A stretch of DNA of 64,000 bases from Nitrososphaerota archaeon (GCA_029785615.1 JAFLZH010000001.1:64629-128628), one strand, 5' to 3'. Positions 18,315-25,578 are shown, counted from the first letter of the stretch. Numbers and translations are program-made. The notes: generated from the sequence alone by a model not told the origin.

Positions 18315-19556
18315 TCATTCCTCTGAGGGGTGGACTTCACGTTTGACCGCACTCTTGAATTTCGGTGGCCCGACGTCTTCCATGACTATGCTGCGGGCGC
18401 CCAGGAACCTCCCAAGGCGGCTGATGCCTCGGGCGAAGGGCAAGGCAGCATGCGAAATGTCAGCCCCCTGCTCCCACCAAGCGCGGACGATGCGGAGGCG
18501 AGCTTCCTCCCTCTCAAAGGCAGGCTCGATCCGGCCGACGATCTTATCGCCGCAAAGCACTGGCAAAACATAGTACCCCCATCGCCTCTTATTCGCAGGC
18601 TTGTAGACCTCCCAGATATACTCGAAGTCGAAGAGGACCTGCGACCGTCGGTTCGCTATCGTGACCTCTATAGGAGCCAAGAAGACTGCTTCGTCTTCAT
18701 CGCTTAACGACCTCCATGGACGAGGAACTTCGCCCGCAGCCACAGTTTCGAGGAATTTCAGCGCGTCAGTCCGTAGTACAGAGGGCTGCGTTTCGCCTTC
18801 GACCTCGACCTCCGAAAGGCTGCCATTGTCAACCAGCCTCTGGCGGAGCTGGCGCTTGGTCAAGACAGGCCTGCCTCTCCCCTCTTCGCCGGTCTTCAGA
18901 TAGCGAAGCCCCTCTTGGCCCGACATTCCGAGCCGGCTCATAGTCTCTAGGGCAGCCTCGTCGAGAGTCGACTCCTTGGAGAGCGGCTCAGGGAGCCGGC
19001 CGAACATCCTTTCGGTCAGGTCGTAGAACTTTCGGTTGTTTTCTCTATGATGAATCATGACTTCGAAGTGACGCCAGAGGTAGTAGAGCGCCAACCCCTC
19101 CAGTTTGCTTGAGCGATAGTTCTCGACCCTCTCCCCTTCGGTCCATTCCCCCGCGTCAAGCGGACCTCGGGACGATATCTCACGTTTCACCTTTCTGACC
19201 GCGCTTTCGTTCGCTGCAAACCACTTCTCCCACCGGAGAGGTAACCCTTCGTTCTTCACCCAGGACCAACTGAGGCGGAGCAGTTCCCGAGGGTAGATTG
19301 AAACTGCCCCGCCATGCTCGAAAGCTGCTCGATCCTCATACAGCAGGCGGTCCAGGTCGCGCCTCTGGTAGTCCGTTACCCGGCTCAATAGCGCCAGATC
19401 GTGGGCTTGGCCCACGACATCCAGCGGGTCGACCCTGATGATGCGGCAATTTTGGATGGCCACACGGATCCCATCGTAGCCCTTCCACCTCCTCCCTGGC
19501 CAGAGGCCCTGCATCCCGAGCACGAACCGTCTCCTCGACTCTTTCGATATCTTCAC
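18315..19556 (-). CDS. YcaQ/AlkZ-like winged-helix DNA glycosylase
   Basis: 413 residues of the HTH_42 family (crosslink-repair glycosylases YcaQ/AlkZ that unhook DNA interstrand crosslinks or alkylated bases). Characteristic segments: IRVDPLDVVGQAHDLALLSRV at the N-terminus, FDFEYIWEVYKPANKRRWGY, and LPVLCGDKIVGRIEP. A minus-strand TATA-like GATATACC (about 19575-19582) precedes it. It is cargo of the tRNA-Asn island; a divergent relative lies at 43822-45033. Confidence 0.85.
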   Translation of the reverse strand: MKISKESRRRFVLGMQGLWPGRRWKGYDGIRVAIQNCRIIRVDPLDVVGQAHDLALLSRVTDYQRRDLDRLLYEDRAAFEHGGAVSIYPRELLRLSWSWVKNEGLPLRWEKWFAANESAVRKVKREISSRGPLDAGEWTEGERVENYRSSKLEGLALYYLWRHFEVMIHHRENNRKFYDLTERMFGRLPEPLSKESTLDEAALETMSRLGMSGQEGLRYLKTGEEGRGRPVLTKRQLRQRLVDNGSLSEVEVEGETQPSVLRTDALKFLETVAAGEVPRPWRSLSDEDEAVFLAPIEVTIANRRSQVLFDFEYIWEVYKPANKRRWGYYVLPVLCGDKIVGRIEPAFEREEARLRIVRAWWEQGADISHAALPFARGISRLGRFLGARSIVMEDVGPPKFKSAVKREVHPSEE

Positions 19557-19929
19557 GCTTGGGGATAGTCTGTTTTGGTATATCGACTAACTCCCACCCC
19601 CCAAGAGGGCGAGGGACTCGGGATCGCCTTCCACACCCTCTCACAATCAAGATAGCCGAGAGGCTCTCGGAACAGATCGCACGAATCCCCTTGATTCGGT
19701 TCCAGTCACCCGAGCCTAATTAGCCAGAATCAAGCTTATATCATCAAACAGGCCGCACAACTGGCCTATTAGAGCTGAGGTCGGTCTGACTCGAACGATA
19801 CACCGAGCTGGGGCTCACTCCGAGCTCTACAGCATGCTCATTCTGTCGGGCTAGTCCTTCCGAGGCCAGTCAATCCGATGGAATCAGCCCCCGATTATCA
19901 AACGGAGTTCATTCTAAGGTAATCGCGAA
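19557..19929. other. 373-bp gene-free stretch between the glycosylase gene and tRNA-Asn
   Basis: No gene seen. It holds the glycosylase promoter, an AT-richer segment near 19735 (AAGCTTATATCATC), att-arm copy D (19792-19819) and the proximal direct repeat that runs into the tRNA. Confidence 0.5.
19792..19819. repeat. Att-arm-like relic copy D
   Basis: CGAACGATACACCGAGCTGG resembles the arms of copies A and C. It is preceded by GGTCGGTCTGACTCGAAC, which recalls the T-arm of tRNA-Asn. Similarity is weak. Confidence 0.3.
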
Positions 19930-19941
19930 CGGCGACGGTCG
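19902..19941. repeat. Direct repeat of the tRNA-Asn 3' end, intact copy
   Basis: Pairs with 15943-15982 (37 of 40 identical). It comprises the terminal 12 nt of tRNA-Asn plus its 3' flank. Confidence 0.65.
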
Positions 19942-20025
19942 GACTCGAACCGACGGCCAATTGGTTAACAGCCAATTGCTCTACCACGCTCCCCGGCCGT
20001 TTCACGGCCTCTGAGCTACGTCGCC
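19930..20025 (-). tRNA. tRNA-Asn (GTT) with a 22-nt insertion in the D-loop
   Basis: Acceptor arms GGCGACG and CGTCGCC pair perfectly, with discriminator G. The anticodon stem ATTGG/CCAAT holds loop CTGTTAA (anticodon GTT), and the T-arm is GTCGG TTCGAGT CCGAC. The D-loop is 31 nt instead of about 9. Removing 22 nt (19989-20010) leaves AGCGTGGTA, a normal D-loop. The insert contains a perfect hairpin GGCCGT-GAA-ACGGCC, as expected of a non-canonical archaeal tRNA intron. Confidence 0.9.
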
Positions 20026-20092
20026 GCGTTTCGACGGGCAAGAACATCGGCTGAAAAACGTTGTTTACCACCTCATTCGGGCCACGGATGGG

Positions 20093-20545
20093 ATGGGGCC
20101 GCAGGATTCCAGTCGGGACAGGGACGACGTCGAGGGGATCATCCGCGCCTTCTACGAGGCCGGGCAGAACAAGGACCTCACCGCCCTCGCAGACTTCCAC
20201 TCCTCCAGGGACTCGTTCACGAAGTTCGACGAGAACCCCCCCTACACCCGCCAGAACTCTGACGAAGCCTTCGTCTACGAGCAGGCCGCCTTCGCCAACA
20301 TCTCAGACTATCGCTACGCCATAGAGGACCTCAGGATCGACTTCTTCGGGGGTGCAGCTGTGGCCACCTTCTATCTCACCTACGGAGGGATGTTCGTCAA
20401 CGACTACTCGTTCGAAGGGTCCCCTGTCAGCGGCAGGGCCAGGGTGACGATGGTGGTGGTGAGAACGCCCAGAGGATGGAGAATAGCACACGAGCACCTT
20501 AGCCGGTATCCCGACTGGGTCGCACAGGGCTCGGCCAAGAAGTAG
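20093..20545 (+). CDS. SnoaL/NTF2-like protein
   Basis: 150 residues with the pattern of an NTF2-like/DUF4440 cone-shaped domain: an N-terminal helix (VEGIIRAFYEAGQNKDLTALADF), then strands ending RVTMVVVRTPRGWRIAHEHLSRYP. Such proteins are small enzymes or ligand binders; the ligand cannot be read from sequence. It stands alone between tRNA-Asn and a small membrane protein. Confidence 0.75.
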   Translation: MGPQDSSRDRDDVEGIIRAFYEAGQNKDLTALADFHSSRDSFTKFDENPPYTRQNSDEAFVYEQAAFANISDYRYAIEDLRIDFFGGAAVATFYLTYGGMFVNDYSFEGSPVSGRARVTMVVVRTPRGWRIAHEHLSRYPDWVAQGSAKK

Positions 20546-20589
20546 CCCTGCCCAACGGTTAACTACCAACCTTCCGCCCTGGACATCGG

Positions 20590-20889
20590 TTGCCCCTCAA
20601 CCTGTACGACGCATGGTATTTCATAATGGGCTTCCTCCTGGCCAACGGGGTGCCGCACTTCGTCTTCGGCAGGGCGGGCAAGCTCTTCCGCAGCCCTTTC
20701 GGACAGCGCTCGCCGCCGAAGGTCAACGTCGCCTGGGGGTGCGCGAACTTCCTTCTGGCGACCATCATCGGCCTCGCCTTGGCGTATCTGGGCCTCTATG
20801 ACTCCTACTCCCTCATCCTGCTGCTCCTGGGCTTCTGGCTCATGGTCCTGAATTTCGGCTTCTCAATCAAGAGGTTCCTCAACGAATAG
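20590..20889 (+). CDS. Small membrane protein, function unknown
   Basis: 99 residues with a TTG start. It has a hydrophobic N-terminal segment (YDAWYFIMGFLLANGVPHFVFG), a basic loop with SPFGQRSPP, and two C-terminal helices ending FSIKRFLNE. I do not recognise the family. Codon use resembles the neighbours, and the 3' end is 14 nt from the tRNA(CAT) gene on the opposite strand. Confidence 0.65.
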   Translation: MPLNLYDAWYFIMGFLLANGVPHFVFGRAGKLFRSPFGQRSPPKVNVAWGCANFLLATIIGLALAYLGLYDSYSLILLLLGFWLMVLNFGFSIKRFLNE

Positions 20890-20902
20890 GAGAGGAGAGA
20901 TG

Positions 20903-21009
20903 TGGGCCCGGCCGGATTTGAACTGGCGACCGACCGGTCTCTCCGAGCGGCTCCTATGAGCCGGTCGCTCTAACCGAACTTCTCGCAGGATGCTCTGAGC
21001 TACGGGCCC
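20903..21009 (-). tRNA. tRNA (CAT; Met elongator or Ile2) with two introns
   Basis: Acceptor arms GGGCCCG and CGGGCCC, discriminator A, anticodon stem ACCGG/CCGGT, anticodon CAT. Two extra segments break the gene. A 16-nt insert (20939-20954) follows position 37 in the anticodon loop, the canonical archaeal intron site. A 16-nt insert (20979-20994) lies in the D-loop; its removal gives AGTTCGGTTA. The T-stem has one A-C mismatch. GGGCCC acceptors occur in both archaeal tRNA-Met and tRNA-Ile2(CAU), so the isotype is open. Confidence 0.88.
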
Positions 21010-21033
21010 ACTTTCGCGGCTCCTTGGCTGCCA

Positions 21034-21041
21034 CCTTTAAG
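21034..21041 (-). promoter_or_regulatory. TATA box for tRNA(CAT)
   Basis: Minus-strand CTTAAAGG about 27 nt before the tRNA 5' end, the normal archaeal spacing. Confidence 0.4.
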
Positions 21042-21054
21042 CGCCGCGGCCAAA

Positions 21055-21065
21055 CCTAAATAACC
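21055..21065 (+). promoter_or_regulatory. TATA box for aIF1
   Basis: CCTAAATAACC, centred about 33 nt before the GTG start of aIF1. Confidence 0.4.
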
Positions 21066-21092
21066 CCCGGGATAGTCTAAAACCCAGTAACA

Positions 21093-21389
21093 GTGAGCAA
21101 GGACCAAGACGAGGGATTCGAGGACATTCTGGCCGAACTCGACCGCGAAGAGGCGCGCGTGAAGATACGGATGGAGATGAGGCGCTTCGGCAAGCCCACC
21201 ACCGTGATAGAAGGGATTACCATGAGCGACAAGGACCTTCACGAGCTGAACTCCAAGATGAAGAGGGCGCTGGCGACCGGCGGGACGGTGAAGGACGGGA
21301 TAATGATACTTCAGGGAGACCACAGGGAGAGCGCCGCGAAGATGCTCAAGGAGAACGGGTTCTCCGAGGGCTCCATAGAGATAATCTGA
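21093..21389 (+). CDS. Translation initiation factor aIF1 (SUI1 family)
   Basis: 98 residues with a GTG start. The SUI1 fold shows VKIRMEMRRFGKPTTVIEG, then LATGGTVKDGIMILQGDHRE and the closing LKENGFSEGSIEI. It monitors start-codon selection on the small ribosomal subunit. It lies 65 nt upstream of nuoH, which has its own TATA box, so the two are probably separate units. Confidence 0.93.
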   Translation: MSKDQDEGFEDILAELDREEARVKIRMEMRRFGKPTTVIEGITMSDKDLHELNSKMKRALATGGTVKDGIMILQGDHRESAAKMLKENGFSEGSIEII

Positions 21390-21413
21390 ATTCTGTCCGG
21401 TCTCACTGTTCAA

Positions 21414-21424
21414 ACTTTTAAAGG
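21414..21424 (+). promoter_or_regulatory. TATA box of the complex I operon
   Basis: ACTTTTAAAGG about 35 nt before the nuoH ATG; the only AT-rich stretch in the short aIF1-nuoH gap. Confidence 0.5.
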
Positions 21425-21454
21425 GTAAAGCGGGCCGCGAGCACGAGAAGTCCT

Positions 21455-22624
21455 ATGTCGAAGCCTATCGTGACCTTCGCAGACTTCGCCAAGCGGATAG
21501 TCATCGTAATCCTGTTCCTTTTGCTTGTCCTGGTGGTGGTCGGCCTCCCAATCTACTATGTCATCGGCACCTACCTGCACCTTCCGGTCGACTTCGTCCA
21601 TATAGCCAGCAACCCGGGCCTTGTCTTGGCCTTCGTCCTCCGCCTCCTCTCCACCGAGCCGATCAAGACCCTCTTCGCTCTCGCAATATTCCCGGGTTTC
21701 TCGTTCGTGGCCATCTATGGGACCATATTGATGGGCTGGGTCGAGAGGAAGATGACTGCGAAGATCCAGCTCAGGACGGGTCCGATGTACGCCGGGAAGG
21801 TCGAAGGCATACTCCAGAACGTGGCTGACTTCCTCAAGCTCGCGTTCAAGGAGATGGTAATCCCCGACGGGGTGGACACGGCCACCTTTGTGGCCGTCCC
21901 CTTCGCCCTCATGGCTGTGGCAGGAGCCCTTGTGGCCCTGCTCCCGCTCTCCCCCACCGTCTTCATCGCCAACCCCTCGGTCGGCGCGATCCTGGTCTTC
22001 GCCATCCTGGGCTTCACCCCCCTGGTCGTCCTCGTCGCCGGGTGGGCCAGCAACAGCAAGTTCCCGTTCCTGGGGGGGCTGAGGGCGCTCCACCAACTGG
22101 TGGCCTACGAGATACCCATGATCCTCTCCCTGGTCGGGGTGGTGGTCCTGGCGGGCTCTCTGAACCTCATGGACATCGTCAACGCCCAGGCGGGGATCTG
22201 GTACATCATCCCTGAGTTCCTGGCCGCGGTGGTCTTCTACATCGGAGCCCTGGCTGAGCTCGAGCGGATCCCCTTCGACCTCCCCGAGGCTGACAGCGAG
22301 CTCGTGGCCGGGTGGCAGACAGAGTATACGAGCATGCTCTTCGGAAGCTTCCAGCTGGCGAACTTCACCAGGATGTACGTCATGGCCGGGCTCTTCACTA
22401 CCTTCTTCCTGGGCGGCTGGCTCGGGCCCGCCCCAGTCCCGCCTGTGGTATGGTTCCTGGTGAAGGTCACCATCGTGGACGTCTTCCTCATGCTCCCGCG
22501 AAGCATCATGCCCAGGCTAAGGATCGACATGCTTCTCAGGGCGGGCTGGGTGAAGCTCCTCGCGATCTCGTTCGCCAACATCTTCCTGACTATGGTCCTT
22601 GTTTCTCTGGGGGTAGTCCACTAG
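21455..22624 (+). CDS. nuoH: Complex I subunit NuoH
   Basis: 389-residue membrane subunit that contacts the quinone chamber. It has eight or more helices, GWVERKMTAKIQLRTGPMYAG after the first helices, and the hallmark ERIPFDLPEADSELVAGWQT. It is first in nuoH-I-J-K-M-L-M-N. The genes for the peripheral arm (A-D) are not adjacent; aIF1 precedes it. The stop codon overlaps the GTG of nuoI by one base. Confidence 0.97.
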   Translation: MSKPIVTFADFAKRIVIVILFLLLVLVVVGLPIYYVIGTYLHLPVDFVHIASNPGLVLAFVLRLLSTEPIKTLFALAIFPGFSFVAIYGTILMGWVERKMTAKIQLRTGPMYAGKVEGILQNVADFLKLAFKEMVIPDGVDTATFVAVPFALMAVAGALVALLPLSPTVFIANPSVGAILVFAILGFTPLVVLVAGWASNSKFPFLGGLRALHQLVAYEIPMILSLVGVVVLAGSLNLMDIVNAQAGIWYIIPEFLAAVVFYIGALAELERIPFDLPEADSELVAGWQTEYTSMLFGSFQLANFTRMYVMAGLFTTFFLGGWLGPAPVPPVVWFLVKVTIVDVFLMLPRSIMPRLRIDMLLRAGWVKLLAISFANIFLTMVLVSLGVVH

Positions 22625-24768
22625 TGGGGACCTGGGGCTACGTCAAAGGAGTGCTGGTGGCGACCTGGTCTGGAATCAGGCACTTCTTCCGCCCTCGGAT
22701 GACCCTCCGCTACCCTGAGCAGAAGCAGGACCTTGAGGGCCCCGGTTACAGGTATGACGCCCGCCAGGGGGTCGGGCTCCCCGGGTTCAAGGGGAGACAC
22801 GTACTCAGGTTCGAGAAGTGCACCGGGTGCCAGCTCTGCGCCATAGCCTGCGACGGGGTGGCGGTGGCCATAGAGATGCAGAAGGTCGAGAAGGGGAAGC
22901 CCCAGAACAAGAAGGAGATCTGGCCGGCCGTGGACTACGGCAGGTGCCTCCCTCCTTCCACGCCGATTACGACCATGGACGGGATCAGGCCTTTGTCAGA
23001 AATCAGGGTGGGCGACAAGGTCCTCACCCACACTGGCAAGTTCAGGAGAGTGACAAAGTTGTTCAGCAGGTCGTACACCGGGACCCTCTACACGTTCAGG
23101 ACGACAGGGAATCCCGAGCCTCTCACCACCACGGAAGACCACCCGATTCTGGTCTTCAGACACGGTGAGACTACGTGGTCTTTCGCGAACGAAGTTGAGA
23201 GGGGCGCATTCCTCACTCGACCTCTCATCTCGGACACCGTTCTTATGCGGCTGGGGCCGCACGCAAGTCTCTACTCCAAGGAGCCATTAGCTGAACCTGC
23301 TTCACGCGGAACTTCACCTGGAATGCAGCTGGAAACGTCTGGTATGGCCGTCTCGGAGGTGGTCAGCATCGAGACTGCGGAGGTTGAGGATTATCTCGTA
23401 CAGAATCTGGAGGTGGAAGCCGACAACAGTTACGTCGCAGCAAACCAGAGCGTACACAATTGCGTGTTCTGCGGCCTCTGCATAGAGCCCGACACTGACG
23501 TCGTCACCAACCCTGGCCTGAAGCAGATAAGCCGGCTGGCGATCGGCGACTTGGTGCTCACCCATTCCGGGGAATACAAACCCGTCACGAAGGTCTGGGA
23601 CATGACCTACACAGGCAGATACTATGGAATCCACGCATCCGGCAAGCCCGAGCCGCTCCGCTGCACCGCAGACCACCCCATAGTGGCAGTCCCAAGGCTC
23701 GCTTTGGACCGTAAAGGCAGGCGCCTCCTCGGGGCAACGGCCCCTCTGTCCTTCCACAAGCCCGGGGACCTCAAGGCCGGTGACTATCTTGTAAGCCCCA
23801 TCGTGAGGAAGGTCGTCCACGTCGACAGGTATGAGAATGACGTACCGACGAACGGAGGAGCCAAGGCAGCCCGCCGGCTCTCTCTTGACGCTACGCCAGA
23901 GCTCTTCCGGCTGATAGGCTACTACTTCTCTGAGGGTTCGTGCGACGGCGGCGGGAGGGTAAACTTCGACTTGAAGAAAGAGGGCGAGGCGTATGCCGAG
24001 GACTGTTCTTCGCTTGCTGCCCGGTTCTTTGGCGAAGGGTGCGAGCCGACGAAGAACGGACAGCACGGGCTGCGGTTCGTCCTGGGCTCGACCTTGGCTG
24101 AGGACTTCTTCTCCCAATTCGGCAGAGGAGCCTCCGACAAGAAGATGCCGGACTGGGTCTTCTTCGCCGAGCCTGAGAAGCAAGCTGAACTCCTGAGGGG
24201 CGGGTGGCAGGCAGACGGTCGCAGGGCGAGTCAGGCCGGGGAGAATGGTCTCGGCATCGTCACAGCTTCGAAAGTTCTCGCATTCCAGCTCCAGTCTGTC
24301 TATGCCAGGTTGGGGGTAGTCGCTACCGTAGATGCTCAAAGTTCGCCAGGTGAACCGGTGGCCTTCCAAGTCAACGTCTTTGGGCGTTGGGCTGCCAAGC
24401 TGGCGGGTCTGTGGAACGTGAAATTCGACTATAGCCCTTCGAAGCAGGCGGACAAGTTCCACATCGACGACAGGTACGTCTACCTCCCGATCAAGAAGAT
24501 CGAGGTCGAGGAGGTCGAGAACCATCGCGTCATGGACGTCACTGTGGAGGACGACCATACTTTCGCACCGCTCGGACTCGCCACCTCAAACTGCGTAGAC
24601 GCCTGCCCCTTCGACGCCCTCGACATGACCAACGACTACGAGCTGGCGGCCTATGACAAGATGAGCCTGAAGTACACGCCCGACATGCTCGCCGTCCCCC
24701 CGAAACTGGAGGGGAAGAAGTACAAGGTGAAGTTCGACACCGAGAAAGGGGTGGTCACCTACGACTGA
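22624..24768 (+). CDS. nuoI: Complex I subunit NuoI precursor, interrupted by two inteins
   Basis: A 714-residue precursor that after splicing would give a 171-residue ferredoxin-like NuoI, which carries two [4Fe-4S] clusters to the quinone site. N-extein 1-107 contains the first motif CTGCQLCAIAC, followed by Asp in place of the usual Pro. The second cluster motif CVFCGLCVDACP is assembled from three pieces: it starts at residue 280 (CVFCGL, only six residues) and resumes at 657 (CVDACPFDALDM). The start is GTG 22624, overlapping the nuoH stop; the frame is open further upstream, but only over nuoH. Confidence 0.95.
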   Translation: MGTWGYVKGVLVATWSGIRHFFRPRMTLRYPEQKQDLEGPGYRYDARQGVGLPGFKGRHVLRFEKCTGCQLCAIACDGVAVAIEMQKVEKGKPQNKKEIWPAVDYGRCLPPSTPITTMDGIRPLSEIRVGDKVLTHTGKFRRVTKLFSRSYTGTLYTFRTTGNPEPLTTTEDHPILVFRHGETTWSFANEVERGAFLTRPLISDTVLMRLGPHASLYSKEPLAEPASRGTSPGMQLETSGMAVSEVVSIETAEVEDYLVQNLEVEADNSYVAANQSVHNCVFCGLCIEPDTDVVTNPGLKQISRLAIGDLVLTHSGEYKPVTKVWDMTYTGRYYGIHASGKPEPLRCTADHPIVAVPRLALDRKGRRLLGATAPLSFHKPGDLKAGDYLVSPIVRKVVHVDRYENDVPTNGGAKAARRLSLDATPELFRLIGYYFSEGSCDGGGRVNFDLKKEGEAYAEDCSSLAARFFGEGCEPTKNGQHGLRFVLGSTLAEDFFSQFGRGASDKKMPDWVFFAEPEKQAELLRGGWQADGRRASQAGENGLGIVTASKVLAFQLQSVYARLGVVATVDAQSSPGEPVAFQVNVFGRWAAKLAGLWNVKFDYSPSKQADKFHIDDRYVYLPIKKIEVEEVENHRVMDVTVEDDHTFAPLGLATSNCVDACPFDALDMTNDYELAAYDKMSLKYTPDMLAVPPKLEGKKYKVKFDTEKGVVTYD
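22945..23460 (+). other. Intein 1 in NuoI (172-aa mini-intein)
   Basis: Residues 108-279. It begins with Cys (CLPPSTPITTMDG, block A), has a block B with TTTEDHPI, block F NLEVEADNSYVA, and ends SVHN before Cys+1 of the host (block G with His-Asn). There is no room for a homing endonuclease, so it is a mini-intein. It sits between DYGR and the first cysteine of the second [4Fe-4S] motif. Confidence 0.95.
23479..24591 (+). other. Intein 2 in NuoI (371 aa, with LAGLIDADG endonuclease domain)
   Basis: Residues 286-656. It begins with Cys (CIEPDTDVVTNPGLKQIS) and has block B CTADHPI. Endonuclease motifs are LFRLIGYYFSEGS and ELLRGGWQADG, with KKMPDWVF between. Block F is VTVEDDHTFAP and the end is ATSN before the host Cys. 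The penultimate residue is Ser rather than the usual His. It sits before the third cysteine of the second cluster motif, six residues after intein 1. Confidence 0.95.
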
Positions 24769-24778
24769 CGCCGTCTTC

Positions 24779-25264
24779 GTGGCAATGGCGGTAGTCACCG
24801 TGGGGAGCGCGATAGTCTCCCTCGAGGCCAAGGAGCTCGTATACGGCGCGATAGGCCTCGCCGGCTCGCTCTTCGGGGTCGCTACCCTGTTCTTCCTCCT
24901 CAACGCCCCCTACGTCGCGGTCTTCCAGATTGCGGTCTACATCGGAGCCGTGGCTGTCCTGATTCTGTTCACCGTCATGCTGGTGAGGCAGGAGGGGTTG
25001 GCCAAGGAGGTGAAGCCGAAGTCGACGACGGCGGCGGGGATAATAGCCGCGGTGGCGGTGATTCTTGCGCTGACCTTCGCTGTCCTGGCCACAAACCTTT
25101 CGAGGTTCACAGCCATCACCAACACGGCTACCTACATAGACATAGGCAAGCTCATCTCAACCGGCGACGCGCCGGTCCTGGAAGTGCTCGCCTTGGTCCT
25201 GGCGGCATCCATCGTGGGCGCCCTGGCCCTGTCTAGGGTCGACAGAGGAGGGGGTGCGCACTGA
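24779..25264 (+). CDS. nuoJ: Complex I subunit NuoJ
   Basis: 161-residue membrane subunit with five helices. VFQIAVYIGAVAVLILFTVML carries the conserved Y-x-G-A-V pi-bulge region in the third helix. GTG 24779 is the first normal start, but a conserved-looking DAVFVA stretch precedes it in frame without an ATG/GTG/TTG, so the true start could be a little upstream. It follows nuoI after 10 nt and overlaps nuoK. Confidence 0.93.
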   Translation: MAMAVVTVGSAIVSLEAKELVYGAIGLAGSLFGVATLFFLLNAPYVAVFQIAVYIGAVAVLILFTVMLVRQEGLAKEVKPKSTTAAGIIAAVAVILALTFAVLATNLSRFTAITNTATYIDIGKLISTGDAPVLEVLALVLAASIVGALALSRVDRGGGAH

Positions 25265-25578
25265 CCAGCCTTGCGGACTTCGTCATTGTCTCCGCCTGCC
25301 TCTTCGGCGTAGGGGTCTACGGGCTGGTGACCAAGAGGAACGCCCTGCGGCTCCTCTTCTCAATCGAGTTCATGATCAACGCAGCGAACCTTAACTTCGT
25401 CGCCTTCAACCAGTACCTGCCCTATCAGGAGGCGAGCAACGCCCTGGGCCAGACGGTCGTGCTCTTCTCCATCGCCCTGGCAGCCGCCGAGGCCGCGGTC
25501 ATTCTGGCAATAGTCGTAGTCGCCTATAGGCTCCGCAACGACATAGACGTGAGTGAGATGAAAACCCTGGAGGGATAG
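25261..25578 (+). CDS. nuoK: Complex I subunit NuoK
   Basis: Small three-helix subunit with buried glutamates in the proton path: LLFSIEFMINAANLNFVAF and ALAAAEAAVILAIVV. The first normal start codon is GTG 25327, but this would delete helix 1 (ADFVIVSACLFGVGVYGLV). The frame runs back to CTG 25261, which overlaps the nuoJ stop (CTGA) and gives 105 residues, the normal NuoK length. I therefore annotate a CTG start. Confidence 0.9.
   Translation: MTSLADFVIVSACLFGVGVYGLVTKRNALRLLFSIEFMINAANLNFVAFNQYLPYQEASNALGQTVVLFSIALAAAEAAVILAIVVVAYRLRNDIDVSEMKTLEG

Larger units (their letters stand above)
15943..19941. mobile_element. Putative relic integrative island at tRNA-Asn
   Basis: About 4 kb bounded by the 40-bp direct repeats, with the intact tRNA on the right. 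Cargo: a membrane protein, a methyltransferase and a YcaQ-like glycosylase. No integrase is visible, so it is either non-autonomous or decayed. The adjacent VOC and OsmC genes, bounded further left by copy A, may be an older layer. Confidence 0.5.

Noticed and set aside
19786-19835. A degenerate tRNA gene
   Set aside because: GACTCGAAC resembles a T-arm, but no acceptor, anticodon or D-arm pairs with it.
22312-22623. Open frame extending nuoI upstream
   Set aside because: This part overlaps conserved nuoH coding sequence and is not NuoI-like; GTG 22624 overlaps the nuoH stop.
23314-24558. 414-residue open frame antisense to the second NuoI intein
   Set aside because: It is fully opposite to conserved intein blocks and shows no domain; high GC leaves antisense frames open.
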